Assembly: GCA_016716475.1 (NCBI GenBank)
Contig: JADJWG010000004.1
Span: forward strand, 620,001-684,000
Direction: 5' to 3'
DNA: 64,000 nucleotides
Origin: Phycisphaerales bacterium
GTDB taxonomy: Bacteria > Planctomycetota > Phycisphaerae > UBA1845 > Fen-1342
Within the stretch, counting starts at the first letter, position 1; every line of letters starts with the position of its first letter. The notes beneath the pieces are model-generated. The model made no database searches and had not been told where the DNA came from. It saw only the letters and a list, made by a program, of their open reading frames with translations. Of this stretch, positions 16,101 through 25,070 are shown piece by piece. Position numbers and translations under genes: made by a program.

Positions 16101-17495
16101 TCAGACCGGCGGCACCAGGGCCGCGATCGCGTCCGCTCCGGTCGGCAGCGCGGCGGTCAGCACCTCCGGACCGCCCTCTGCCCGGATATGGATCGTGTGC
16201 TCGATCCGGATGCCTCCGAACTGCTCTGCCAGCAGTGACTCGACGCGGTCGCGCCGGACGACATCCGCCAGCGGTTCGACCAGTTCGGCGGACCGCCAGA
16301 GGGCGGGATTGAGGTAGATGCCGGGTTCGATGGTCACACACATCCCCGGCGCCAGGTCGCGATCCATCCGCAGGTAACACGTGCCGAACTCCGTCGGCCG
16401 CGTCCGTCCCGGCGCATACCCGGCGATGTCGCCATAGTCTTCCATATCGTGCGCTTCAAGGCCGATCAGGTGTCCGAGTCCGTGCGGGAAGAATAGCGTA
16501 TGTGCGCGCCGCGCGTGCAGATCTTCCGCCCGACCACAGAGCAAGCCCACGTCCGCAAGGCCGCGGCAGATCTCCAAGGCCGCCAACTCGTGCAGCTCAC
16601 GGTAACGGCGTCCCGCGACCGCTGCGTGGAGCGCGGACTGATGGGCGCGCAGCACCACCTCGTACAGATCACGCTGGATCGGCGTCCAGCCACCGCCCAC
16701 CGGCGCCACGCGCGTGGCATCCGATGCATACCCGGTCGGTTCTTCGGCGCCCGCGTCGATCAGCAGCAGTGCCCCCGGTACGAGCTCATGGTCGCCCCCC
16801 GTGGCGTGGAAGGTCTCACCCCGGATGGTGATGATCGGTGTGAACGACTCGGTACAGTTCCGGGCGACGAGCGCACTTGCGAAGACCGCCGCGACATCCG
16901 CTTCGCGAGCTCCGGGTCGCGCCGCGGCCAGCGCAGCCCGGATCGCGTCCGCAGTGACTGTCGCAGCCCGCCGCATGGCCGCCAATTCGTGCTCATCCTT
17001 GTGTAAGCGCAGTTCGACCAGCGCCCGGAATTCGTCCGCGCTCGGTGCCGCGAGCCCGAGGGCCTGGGCCTGGGCTATGGTGCGCGGCCCCTGTGTGAGG
17101 ATGGCCGCGACGGACCGCCCCGCGACAGCCGCTGCGAGCGATTCCAGGTTGTACAGCCGGTTGAGCGACAGGCCCGCCGCCGCTGCGAGCGCGTCATCCG
17201 GCAGGCCGGGGCCTTCCCAGATGGCATCCGCCACTGTCGAGGGCGCGCGAAAGAGCGTGCAGCCCGCATCCCCGTCGCTGCCCGGCTCGATCAACAGGGC
17301 GGCGTGCTCGCGCGCTGGCCCGCCGAAGTATCGGTAGGTGCTGCCCGGACGGAACGGGTACGTGTTGGCGGCGTAGTTGCGGGCGGGTGCGTGCCCGGCA
17401 CAGACCAGTAGCGGGCGTGTGAGTTGTCGAGCCAGCGCGGCGCGCCGGGTGCGGTACACAGCGGGGGGGGCGGCCATCCAGAGTGCAGCGGACAT
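16101..17495 (-). CDS. M24-family Xaa-Pro aminopeptidase-like metallopeptidase
   Basis: A 464-residue pita-bread-fold peptidase of the aminopeptidase P / prolidase group, removing an N-terminal residue before proline or splitting Xaa-Pro. It has the N-terminal aminopeptidase-P domain (YFGGPAREHAALLIEPG), then all five metal ligands: Asp in LLIDAGAEE, Asp in YASDATRVAP, His in FFPHGLGHLIG, Glu in VTIEPGIYLN and Glu in GGIRIEHTI. The start at 17495 is chosen because AGGAG stands 7 bases upstream; an upstream ATG at 17519 lacks this. It lies between pyrD and the DHH gene on the same strand, with 54 and 20-base gaps. Confidence 0.9.
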   Translation of the reverse strand: MSAALWMAAPPAVYRTRRAALARQLTRPLLVCAGHAPARNYAANTYPFRPGSTYRYFGGPAREHAALLIEPGSDGDAGCTLFRAPSTVADAIWEGPGLPDDALAAAAGLSLNRLYNLESLAAAVAGRSVAAILTQGPRTIAQAQALGLAAPSADEFRALVELRLHKDEHELAAMRRAATVTADAIRAALAAARPGAREADVAAVFASALVARNCTESFTPIITIRGETFHATGGDHELVPGALLLIDAGAEEPTGYASDATRVAPVGGGWTPIQRDLYEVVLRAHQSALHAAVAGRRYRELHELAALEICRGLADVGLLCGRAEDLHARRAHTLFFPHGLGHLIGLEAHDMEDYGDIAGYAPGRTRPTEFGTCYLRMDRDLAPGMCVTIEPGIYLNPALWRSAELVEPLADVVRRDRVESLLAEQFGGIRIEHTIHIRAEGGPEVLTAALPTGADAIAALVPPV

Positions 17496-17549
17496 GCGGA
17501 ATCTCCTGAACACCGACATTCTACCGCTCGGAGGTCGCGGTGCGCGGTC

Positions 17550-18560
17550 TCAAGCGGGCAGGCGCAATTGCCCGACCAGTGCCGTGACATGGGGCAGGTC
17601 GCGCTGGGCGAGGTATGTCGAGATCCCGGCGGCGATTTTTTGCGGCGTCGCCGGATCGACGAACAGCGCCGTGCCCACCGCCACGGCCGAAGCACCGGCG
17701 AGGAGGAACTCAACTGCGTCCAGGGCTGTCTGGATGCCACCCATGCCCAGGATCGGCACCCCGGCGCTGCGGGCGACCTCGCGGTACACCCGGTGAATGT
17801 TGAAGAGTGCCAACGGCTTAATGGCCGGACCGCTCAGCCCCCCCGTGACGTTGGCCAGCCGCGGTGTCCACTGTTGCGCGTCGATGCTCAGGCCCACGTA
17901 GGTGTTGATCAGACTCAGCCCGTCCGCACCGCCCTCGATCGCGGCGCGTGCCAATGGCACGATGTCCGTCACGTTGGGAGACAGCTTGACTATCAATTTC
18001 GCGCGTTTCAGCACGGCGCGGGTCGCGGCCGTCACCTCGCGCAGCAATCGCGGGTCGGTGCCGAACATCAGCCCGGCCGCCACGTTCGGGCAGGACACAT
18101 TCAATTCGATGCCGGCAATCGCCGGGTGCGGATCGAGAGCCGCCGCCACCGCGACATAGTCATCGATCGCATACCCGGCAACATTCACCAGGACGGTCGT
18201 CGGCATCTGCGCGATGAAGGGCAGCTTCTCGGCGAGGAAGCGCTCCAGGCCGACGTTGGCGAGCCCGATCGCGTTCAGAAGGCCCGCCCGTACCTCGACG
18301 ATACGCTGTGGCTCGTTCCCGGATCGTTCGTGCCGGGTGACGCTCTTGGTGGTGAAGCCGCCGAGCTGGTGGTAGTCGAGCAGGTGCGCATACTCGGGTC
18401 CGTAGCCACAGGTGCCCGAGGCGGTGAGCACCGGATTGCGCAGCGCAAGTCCGGCGAACTCGGTTGCGAGCCGCGGGTCGTCGGCCGCACCGGCGACAGA
18501 AGGGGTCCTCGCGGAGTTTGCTCCGACGAATTCGGTGGATTTTTCGACTGCGCCTGCCAT
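17550..18560 (-). CDS. pyrD: Dihydroorotate dehydrogenase, class 1 catalytic subunit
   Basis: A 336-residue FMN enzyme of pyrimidine synthesis, oxidising dihydroorotate to orotate. It has NPVLTASGTCGYG at about 42-54, TKSVT at 71-75, the catalytic-loop motif ELNVSCPNV with Cys157 as the class-1 active-site base, and LSPNVTDI. The motif GMGGIQTALDAVEFLLAGASAVAVGT binds the FMN phosphate. The cysteine and the length place it in class 1, most like class 1B, which needs a PyrK electron-transfer partner; no pyrK is in the window. About 28 extra residues precede the usual start, and no ribosome-binding site is obvious. Confidence 0.93.
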   Translation of the reverse strand: MAGAVEKSTEFVGANSARTPSVAGAADDPRLATEFAGLALRNPVLTASGTCGYGPEYAHLLDYHQLGGFTTKSVTRHERSGNEPQRIVEVRAGLLNAIGLANVGLERFLAEKLPFIAQMPTTVLVNVAGYAIDDYVAVAAALDPHPAIAGIELNVSCPNVAAGLMFGTDPRLLREVTAATRAVLKRAKLIVKLSPNVTDIVPLARAAIEGGADGLSLINTYVGLSIDAQQWTPRLANVTGGLSGPAIKPLALFNIHRVYREVARSAGVPILGMGGIQTALDAVEFLLAGASAVAVGTALFVDPATPQKIAAGISTYLAQRDLPHVTALVGQLRLPA

Positions 18561-18849
18561 GCGCGCAGCATCGGGCGGGGGGCAGAGCGTGTCAACAGCG
18601 GTCCGGGTGGTGGGGGCGCAGGAGTCCTTGCCGCAGATTGGCTAGCGTTCTGAGGGGGGCCTTCGCGCCGGTGCAAGCAGCACCGATCGGTGGACTCGTG
18701 TACCGCTGGCACGACGGCCGTCACCGCCGACGACGCGCGGTGCGTCCCTTTTACGCCCCGTGAGAACCGGGGTATCTTGGCACCCATGACACGGTGCCGC
18801 CGGACGGCGGTGGACCTAGAGGCAGCCCGTTCGCAGAAAAGGATTCCCG
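18561..18849. promoter_or_regulatory. Divergent region between pyrD and top6A
   Basis: These 289 bases must hold promoters for both directions. A weak plus-strand candidate is TTTTAC (18749-18754) with TATCTT (18773-18778), spacer 18. A small hairpin, CCGCC-GGAC-GGCGG, occurs at about 18807-18820. AAAGGA lies 6 bases before the GTG start of the topoisomerase gene. Confidence 0.35.
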
Positions 18850-20049
18850 GTGGCGAAGAAGAAAACACGCCCTGCGGCACAGACGGTGAGTACTCCGCGG
18901 CCGGCCCGGGGGGCGCGGGCGGCCGAGCGCGCCGCCGTGGGCAAGCGGATCATCGGGCTTGCGGAGGGGGTCGTGAAGACGGTACGGAAGCGGACAGACC
19001 CCTTCCTTGATATCCCTTCGCGCACACTGAGCAACGTGCGCTTCAATGAGAAGAAGCGCATCATCGAGCTGCTCGATGGCAAGCAGCGGCGGTTCTTCTT
19101 TAGTCTGCTTGGCCGGCGGAAGGGCGAGGGCAGCCAAGCCAAGAAATTCATGCAGACGCTGCGAGTCGCGGAAGTTTGCAAACGGTTGATCGACGCGGAC
19201 GACTCAACCAGTCTGCGTGACCTGTTCTACAACCTGAAGGTGCCGATCCGCACGGCCGACGGCAAGGCGGGCAAAGAGCTGATCTTCGACGATCAATCTG
19301 AGTCGGACCCGGTGATTGAGGATCTCGAGGTTACGGTGAGTGCCCTGCGCGAAGAACTGGGATTGCACGCGGAGACGAAGGGGGCGATGGTCGGCCCGCT
19401 GACGATCGTGGACAACGGTGACACGATCGACCTCACGGCGATGGGCTCGGGTGGCTGGGCGGTGCCAAGCATCGTGGAGGCGGACGTCATCCAGTTCGTG
19501 CGATCGAGGGCGGAGTTTGTGCTGCTGATCGAGAAAGGTGCGGTCTGGCAGCGGTTCAACAAGGACCGCTTCTGGGAGCGGGAGCGGTGCGTGATTCTGC
19601 ATGGCGGTGGTCAGCCGCCGCGTGGCGTCCGCCGGCTGGTGTACCGGATGCACAACGAACTGCAACTGCCGGTGTATGTGCTCGTCGATAACGACCCCTG
19701 GGGGTACTATATCTACAGTGTGTTGAAGCAGGGCTCGATCAACCTCGCCTTCGAGAGCCAGCGGATGGCCGTGCCCGCCGCACGGTTCATCGGCATGAGC
19801 AGCTTCGATGCGGCCGCTTTCGACATTCCGGCACACGTACCGATGCCGCTGACGGATGAAGACGTGCGGCGGGCGCGGGAGATCCGCGAGTACCCGTGGT
19901 TCCAGAAGAAGGAGTGGCAGCGCGAGATCAAGCACATGGAGGCGCTGGGCGTGAAGCTGGAGCTGGAGGCGCTGTCGATCAAGAATTTCAGCTTCATCAC
20001 GGAGGAGTACCTGCCGAGGAAGCTGCGGGAGAAGAAGTGGCTGGATTAA
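18850..20049 (+). CDS. top6A: DNA topoisomerase VI subunit A (Spo11-like)
   Basis: A 399-residue protein of the Top6A/Spo11 family, the DNA-cutting subunit of type IIB topoisomerases. After a lysine-rich tail of ~30 residues comes the winged-helix CAP domain with catalytic Tyr127 in DSTSLRDLFYNLK. A Toprim domain follows with Glu228 in LLIEKGAVWQRF and the DxD pair Asp280/Asp282 in VLVDNDPWGYYIY. All residues needed for cleavage appear intact. The start is GTG, with AAAGGA 6 bases upstream. The ATPase partner Top6B is not adjacent and not in the window. The gene is flanked by pyrD and a secreted nuclease, so it is not in an obvious replication or repair operon. Topoisomerase VI is mainly archaeal and plant, and sporadic in bacteria. 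Confidence 0.9.
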   Translation: MAKKKTRPAAQTVSTPRPARGARAAERAAVGKRIIGLAEGVVKTVRKRTDPFLDIPSRTLSNVRFNEKKRIIELLDGKQRRFFFSLLGRRKGEGSQAKKFMQTLRVAEVCKRLIDADDSTSLRDLFYNLKVPIRTADGKAGKELIFDDQSESDPVIEDLEVTVSALREELGLHAETKGAMVGPLTIVDNGDTIDLTAMGSGGWAVPSIVEADVIQFVRSRAEFVLLIEKGAVWQRFNKDRFWERERCVILHGGGQPPRGVRRLVYRMHNELQLPVYVLVDNDPWGYYIYSVLKQGSINLAFESQRMAVPAARFIGMSSFDAAAFDIPAHVPMPLTDEDVRRAREIREYPWFQKKEWQREIKHMEALGVKLELEALSIKNFSFITEEYLPRKLREKKWLD

Positions 20050-20056
20050 GGGGTAG

Positions 20057-21655
20057 TCAGTTCGGACAGGGTGTGCCGGCCTTGAGCGCCGCGATGAAGC
20101 CCGAGATATCCGCGAAGTTCACAGAACCGTCGCCGGTGAAGTCGCCGGCTTCGTAGGGGCACACGCCTGCGGCCGGATCGGTGACCCAGTCATCCGCCGA
20201 CGTCTTGATGGCGGCAATGAACAGCGCGATATCGCCGAAGTCGACCACGCCGTCACAGTTGAGGTCACCCCGGCAGAGCGGCGGGGCCGCCACCACCGTG
20301 GCACGCAGCAGGGCCAGCCGCGACGGCTCATCCGCGCCGGTTGCCAGAATGGTGAGCACGGCGAGTTTCTCACCCGGGGTGCCCGTGTCGAGCACAATCG
20401 TATGGCTGTTGGCGGGTGCGCCGGGCGCCGCGACAAACGGCCCGCTTGCCACCGCGAATCCGGTGGGCGGTACGAGCACATACTCGAGCGGCGCGATGCC
20501 GGCTGCGGTCCAAAGCGCGACATGGCCGGCATTCCAAACCTCGAACAGCGCGGTAGCCGTCGTGCCCTGGACCACGGTGCCGAAGTCAACGAGTGGGGTG
20601 AAGCCCACCTTGGCGGGCAGGCAGAGGTCGAGATACACCGGCAAATGACCGCCGGCCGTCGTGGCGACATTGCGCAGGGCCTGGGCAATGGCACTGCCGA
20701 CCATCGCGTTGCCGGTGACCGTCAGAGCCATGTTGAAGCTGGTGCCATCATTTCCCCAGGCGCGGTAGGAGTGGTACGGGTCATGCCACGTTGTGGTGCT
20801 ATAGGGTACCGACGCATCACCGAGGTACTCGAAGCCGACCCCATCGAGCAGCCCGGCGCCGAGCAGGATCTGGTCAAAGCGGTCGTCCATGCCGCCAGCG
20901 CCGCTCGGATCCTGCGTATGGATGAAGCGATAGGTGGCGGCCCGGTACCATGTGCCGGGCGAGCTGATCGGATCGAAGAAGGGACCATCCAGCGCGCCAC
21001 CGACGAGTGCGCCATAGGCGGCCTCGGTCGACGATCGCATGTTGAAATCTCCCGCGACCAGGAACTGCCAGGCGGCGGGCAGGGCCAACGCATCAGCCCG
21101 GATGCGCTCCGCCTCGGTCAGGCGCCGGAGCTGATCATCGCTCGAAGTGCCGGCCTTCATGTGTGTGCCGTAACACGCGAGGATGGCGCTGGGCGTGAGA
21201 TAGCCGACCGGACGCAGGTCGAACCGCGGCGTGCTCCTGGGCGGGTTGGGCGAAGAACCCGGCTGCGAAACGGTCGTGGTGCTCAGCAACGTGACGCGGC
21301 CGGTCCGGTAAAACAGCGCGCGGCCGGTGTCGCCGCCGGCAGCATACACACCGACCCAGTCGCCGGGGCTGCCGGGCGCGGTATTGAGCGCGGTCGTGAA
21401 TGTCACGACCGCGACCGCGTTCATGAACTCCTGACCGATGATTACATCCGGCGCGAAAACCCGGCCCTCGAACGAGCCGTAAACCGCGGTCTGAATGTCG
21501 TCGATGCGGCCGCCGTTGTAGTTGGTGATGTTCCATGTCGCGATGCGGAGCTGCGCCAGTGCCACCGGGCAGATCAGCAGCAAGGCGAACAGCAAGCAAC
21601 CACGTCGCAGAGGGTGTTCGCGGCGCGGGGGCGATTTGCGTGTGGCAGGTGTCAT
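20057..21655 (-). CDS. Secreted EEP-family nuclease-like protein with ASH-like and dockerin-like domains
   Basis: A 532-residue exported protein. After a twin-basic N-region and signal peptide (LLFALLLICPVALAQ) comes an endonuclease/exonuclease/phosphatase domain with ATWNITNYNG, IIGQEFMNA, CYGTHMKAG and VAGDFNMRS, covering most of the metal-site motifs. About residues 370-470 form a beta-sandwich (VDFGTVVQGTTATALFEVWNAG) like ASH/DUF1573 domains. The C-terminus carries two dockerin-like calcium repeats (GDLNCDGVVDFGDIALFIAA and GDFTGDGSVNFADISGFIAAL). It may degrade extracellular DNA or phosphate esters. Start 21655 is chosen because it gives a normal signal peptide. It is convergent with top6A, 7 bases apart. 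Confidence 0.8.
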   Translation of the reverse strand: MTPATRKSPPRREHPLRRGCLLFALLLICPVALAQLRIATWNITNYNGGRIDDIQTAVYGSFEGRVFAPDVIIGQEFMNAVAVVTFTTALNTAPGSPGDWVGVYAAGGDTGRALFYRTGRVTLLSTTTVSQPGSSPNPPRSTPRFDLRPVGYLTPSAILACYGTHMKAGTSSDDQLRRLTEAERIRADALALPAAWQFLVAGDFNMRSSTEAAYGALVGGALDGPFFDPISSPGTWYRAATYRFIHTQDPSGAGGMDDRFDQILLGAGLLDGVGFEYLGDASVPYSTTTWHDPYHSYRAWGNDGTSFNMALTVTGNAMVGSAIAQALRNVATTAGGHLPVYLDLCLPAKVGFTPLVDFGTVVQGTTATALFEVWNAGHVALWTAAGIAPLEYVLVPPTGFAVASGPFVAAPGAPANSHTIVLDTGTPGEKLAVLTILATGADEPSRLALLRATVVAAPPLCRGDLNCDGVVDFGDIALFIAAIKTSADDWVTDPAAGVCPYEAGDFTGDGSVNFADISGFIAALKAGTPCPN

Positions 21656-21999
21656 GCGTGTGTTCACCGACCTCCGAGCGCAGGTGAAGAGCCCCCGCTG
21701 CTGCTCTCGGGAGTGTAGCAAGTCAGCGGTCTGAAGTCACCGCGAAAGTGCGAACGCGGGCAGATGTGTTCGGCCAAGGCGGCCGGGTGGGTGACTTGGA
21801 CCGGTAACTTGCTTCGCGCGGTGCCCGGTCGTGAAGCACTCGAGCTGTGTCCGGCGTTACGCTGCCATCCCCCGCGGTTGCACGGGGGCGGTCCGGCGCG
21901 CTAGGATTACAGATTGTGGGAGGGCCGGAACGAGTGGAAAGCGTATTTTGGAGTGGCCGAACTGGAGCGTGGCAGGGGCGGCTGGTGCGGGAGAATACA
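21656..21999. promoter_or_regulatory. Divergent region between the EEP and DUF1573 genes
   Basis: A 344-base gap between genes facing away from each other. A 6-bp hairpin, CCCCCG / CGGGGG, lies at 21869-21888. A weak plus-strand promoter candidate is TTGCAC (21878-21883) with TAGGAT (21902-21907), spacer 18; the hairpin overlaps this -35 element. GGGAG stands 6 bases before the GTG at 22000. Confidence 0.35.
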
Positions 22000-23091
22000 G
22001 TGATCACTTCGCGCGGCGCCGGCAACATTGCAGCGGTGCTCGTCCTCCTCGGGGGTTGGGGTGTGGCAATCGGCTTCGCGCAGCCACGTCTCACACTCTC
22101 GCAGGAGCGCTGGGACTTCGGTGACGTCTGGCATCCGGAGAGCGTCACGTTGGCGCTCCGGGTCAGCAACACGGGGGACGCGCCGCTGAACATCGCGAAC
22201 GTCCGATCGACGTGTGGCTGCACCGTAGTGCAACCGGCGAAGAAGGTCCTCGCGCCGGGCGAGTACATGGAAGTGCCGGTACGTTTCGACACGGCCGGTA
22301 AGCAGGATCGTGTGACCTCCAGCGTGATCTTTGAGACGGACGATCCGCAGCGGCCGAGTGTGACGCTGGCGATTGCCGGCAACGTGAAGCGGGCAATTCG
22401 CCGGGAGCCGCTCGGCGGGCTTGTGATTCGGACGCTGGATGGGCGACCAGGGCAGATGGGGGTCGTGCTGCTGGAGAACCTCACGGAGCAACCGCTGCAA
22501 ATGCAATTGACGGCCACGAGCGCCCCTTGGCTGGATGTGCAGGTGCAGCCAGTCGTGCCGGGCGTCTCGGTGCAACTGGTGGGCCGGACGCGCGAACCGT
22601 TGCGGCCGGGGGAGTCGCGGCGCGGGAGTCTGCGGTTTTCCACTGGTTTGACGCGGGAGCCCAGCTTCGATCTGCCGGTGCGGGTCGAGGCGCTGCCGCT
22701 GGTGTACGCGAGCCCGCCAGCGATCATGCTGGACGAGCGGATCTCGGCGCAGCCGACGACGCGGATGGTCAGCTTGCATTACTATGGAACACGCGAGGAC
22801 TTCGCGATTACGAAGACGACGTCTTCGTCGCCGCTGGTGACGGTGCGCGTCCTTTCGACGCAACCGCCGACCGGTGGGATGGCGCAGTTGACGCCGAAGA
22901 TCATGCGGATGGTGCAGACCCAGCTCAGTCTGCCAGGGTTCGCGGACCTGCCCGCCGAGGGCGTGACGCTGACGTTTGAAACCAACGATCCGGCCATGCC
23001 GCGAGTCGATTTCATTGTGACGCGTGAGCGGGGGGTTTGGGAGAAAATCGTTTACGGTGAGCCAGCCGGGCCGATGGTTCCGGCGCGGTAA
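22000..23091 (+). CDS. DUF1573-containing exported protein, copy 1
   Basis: A 363-residue protein with an N-terminal hydrophobic signal (AAVLVLLGGWGVAIGFAQ) and an ASH-like beta-sandwich. The DUF1573 core reads WDFGDVWHPESVTLALRVSN, then TGDAPLNIANVRSTCGCTVV. The CGC pair in that motif is the family hallmark. Later parts (about 150-330) look like two more beta-sandwich domains. The function of DUF1573 is unknown; these proteins are very common in Planctomycetes and Bacteroidetes and are exported. GTG at 22000 is chosen for its GGGAG six bases upstream and because it starts just before the signal peptide; the frame is open back to 21847. Confidence 0.8.
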   Translation: MITSRGAGNIAAVLVLLGGWGVAIGFAQPRLTLSQERWDFGDVWHPESVTLALRVSNTGDAPLNIANVRSTCGCTVVQPAKKVLAPGEYMEVPVRFDTAGKQDRVTSSVIFETDDPQRPSVTLAIAGNVKRAIRREPLGGLVIRTLDGRPGQMGVVLLENLTEQPLQMQLTATSAPWLDVQVQPVVPGVSVQLVGRTREPLRPGESRRGSLRFSTGLTREPSFDLPVRVEALPLVYASPPAIMLDERISAQPTTRMVSLHYYGTREDFAITKTTSSSPLVTVRVLSTQPPTGGMAQLTPKIMRMVQTQLSLPGFADLPAEGVTLTFETNDPAMPRVDFIVTRERGVWEKIVYGEPAGPMVPAR

Positions 23092-23243
23092 TGCAACATG
23101 GTGTGTTCGAGCCGCGCGGTGACCATCCAGCGCCGCACCGGGTTCCATTCTTCCGGCGGCGGTGTGAATGCGTATCGACGGCTGGTGTGGGTTGGCATGT
23201 GGAGCGGGGCCGGCTGCGGAATCGTCCCCGAGAAAGGTTGAGC

Positions 23244-24308
23244 ATGAAGTTCACAGGATGGCGCGGCAGCTTGGTCGCCGCATGCGTGCTGGTCGGGGTG
23301 GGTCCCGCGTTCGCGCAGCCCGCGGGTGGGGCGCCGCGGTTCGAGATTGACAGCCGCGAGTTCGATTTCGGGACCGTGTGGCAGGGGGAGAAGGTGCTGC
23401 GCGCCTTCACCATTCGCAATGTCGGCACGGCCCCGCTAACCCTGGATGTGGAGAGTTCCTGCGGCTGCACTGTACCGAGCAAGCCCGAGAGCCCGCTCGC
23501 CCCGGGGGCCGAAACCAAAATGGAGATCGAGTACCAGACGTACAATCGGCCAGGGGCTGCCAACCATATCGTGACGCTGAAGTCGAACGATCCGGCAGCC
23601 GCTGCGGTGCGCATCCAGGTCCGGGGCCAGGTACAGCAGGTCTATGCCGCCCAGCCCCGCGACTTGATCTATGGGGAGCTGCTCACCGACGAGCAGCGCG
23701 AGAACTTCATCGAGTTCGAGAACTTCTACACCAGCCCGATGCGGCCGGAACTCATCCCGAACCAGGATTTCGGTCCTTTCGAGGTACGGGTTGACGAGCT
23801 GGAGGCCGGCCGCAAGTTTCGGCTGGTCGTGCGGACGCGTCCGCCGATACCACTCGGGTCGCATGATCTCCGGGTCCGGTTGCGTACCGGGCTGGACGTG
23901 ATGCCCGAGCTGCAGTTCGCTGTGTTCGGTTTTGTTCGGCCGCCCGTCCGCCTCATCCCGGAGAAGATTCTGGTGCCGCGTTCGATGCTGCGTGAAACAA
24001 AGCGCATGATCGCGGTGCAGCACTCCGAGGACTACCCGCTGGAGATTACGAAGGTTTCGGCCACGGCGGCAAACTTCGAGTTGGAACAGTTGCCGGAGCG
24101 CGAGCGGCGGCCGCAGCAGAAGTTCATCGAGCATCGAATCGTGGTGACGATTCCACCGGCGGACCAGTTGCCGCGTGAAGGTGCGGTGGAGATCGTGATC
24201 GAGACCACCGCGCGCGATGAGCAGTTTCGCATGATTCGTGTGCCGATCGAGCTTTTACAGCCCCCGACGGTGGCGCCAACCGCGGCCCAGCCGGCGACGG
24301 GCGGCTAA
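23244..24308 (+). CDS. DUF1573-containing exported protein, copy 2
   Basis: A 354-residue paralogue of the preceding gene. It has a clean signal peptide (SLVAACVLVGVGPAFAQ), then the DUF1573 core FDFGTVWQGEKVLRAFTIRN and the cysteine motif VESSCGCTVPSKPESPLAPG. The remaining ~230 residues are predicted beta-rich and align in outline with copy 1. AAAGG stands 7 bases before ATG 23244. It starts 152 bases after copy 1 on the same strand, and the two probably form one unit. Both retain the CGC pair, which could coordinate a metal or form a disulfide; the nearest thiol-redox gene in the window is dsbD at 41.9-44.5 kb. Confidence 0.82.
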   Translation: MKFTGWRGSLVAACVLVGVGPAFAQPAGGAPRFEIDSREFDFGTVWQGEKVLRAFTIRNVGTAPLTLDVESSCGCTVPSKPESPLAPGAETKMEIEYQTYNRPGAANHIVTLKSNDPAAAAVRIQVRGQVQQVYAAQPRDLIYGELLTDEQRENFIEFENFYTSPMRPELIPNQDFGPFEVRVDELEAGRKFRLVVRTRPPIPLGSHDLRVRLRTGLDVMPELQFAVFGFVRPPVRLIPEKILVPRSMLRETKRMIAVQHSEDYPLEITKVSATAANFELEQLPERERRPQQKFIEHRIVVTIPPADQLPREGAVEIVIETTARDEQFRMIRVPIELLQPPTVAPTAAQPATGG

Positions 24309-24443
24309 CGGCGCGGGGTGACCGTACAGGTTGCATTCCGGACAAGGACGTCGCGGCGTGGGCGACCGTGTTGTTCCCGGAGTGACACAGGTACGTACGA
24401 CCGCGCAGTGGCTATCCATTCCACAGAGCACGGTCGGCGCGCT

Positions 24444-25070
24444 TCAACGCCGTGCCGCGCGCAGGCGATAGGCCGCCCGCACGATCGCATCCGGCTCCGT
24501 GAGGTTTGCATCCGCCTCGACCGCGGCCGCGACCCAGTGCTCCGCCTCGGCGCGCCGATCCCCCCATGAAACGAGAATGTCGGCCGCGACCTGCTCCGGT
24601 CGCGTCATGGCGCGCGGCGGAGTCGGGGTGGTCATCGGGGCGTTCAGAAACTCGTTCAATTGACCGCGCAGTTCGGTCACAAGCTGGGTGGCCGTCTTCT
24701 TGCCGATCTCCGGCAGCTTCATCAGGAGGGCGACGTTGCCGCTCTCAATCGCCGCTGCGAGTTCCGCCACCGGCAGTGTCATGGCCCGCAGGCCGCGGCG
24801 ATAGCTGATGCCTTTGACCCGGGTGAAGAGCCGGAAGAACGCGCGGTCGTGCGGATCGAGGAAACCGATGAGCCGTGGGATCAGGTGGGCTCCGGCTGGA
24901 TTCCCCTCGAAATACTGTTGGGTGCAAAGCCACAGTTCCTCGCCCAAACGGGCTTCGAGCGTTCGGGCAGTGCCGGAGGACACCATGAGTTCGAACACGA
25001 CCCCCTGCACATCCAGCTCGACGCTCTCCTCATGCACCGCGAGCAGGGTGCCATGTAGACGTGCGATCAC
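24444..25070 (-). CDS. ruvA: Holliday junction DNA helicase subunit RuvA
   Basis: A 208-residue protein that binds four-way DNA junctions as a tetramer and loads RuvB. The N-terminal OB-fold begins MIARLHGTLL and includes YFEGNPAGAHLIPRLIGFLD. The helix-hairpin-helix region shows FRLFTRVKGISYRRGLRAM and LPEIGKKTATQLVTELRG. The C-terminal domain III (EQVAADILVSWGDRRAEAEHWV) contacts RuvB. The first helix-hairpin-helix reads VKGISYRRGL where the usual form is VxGIGPKxAL, a small departure. Its start overlaps the ruvC stop by ATGA, so the two are translated together. Confidence 0.92.
   Translation of the reverse strand: MIARLHGTLLAVHEESVELDVQGVVFELMVSSGTARTLEARLGEELWLCTQQYFEGNPAGAHLIPRLIGFLDPHDRAFFRLFTRVKGISYRRGLRAMTLPVAELAAAIESGNVALLMKLPEIGKKTATQLVTELRGQLNEFLNAPMTTPTPPRAMTRPEQVAADILVSWGDRRAEAEHWVAAAVEADANLTEPDAIVRAAYRLRAARR

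Noticed and set aside
20402..21718. 438-codon open frame on the plus strand
   Set aside because: Antisense to the EEP-dockerin gene, with no motif, no signal peptide and no ribosome-binding site.
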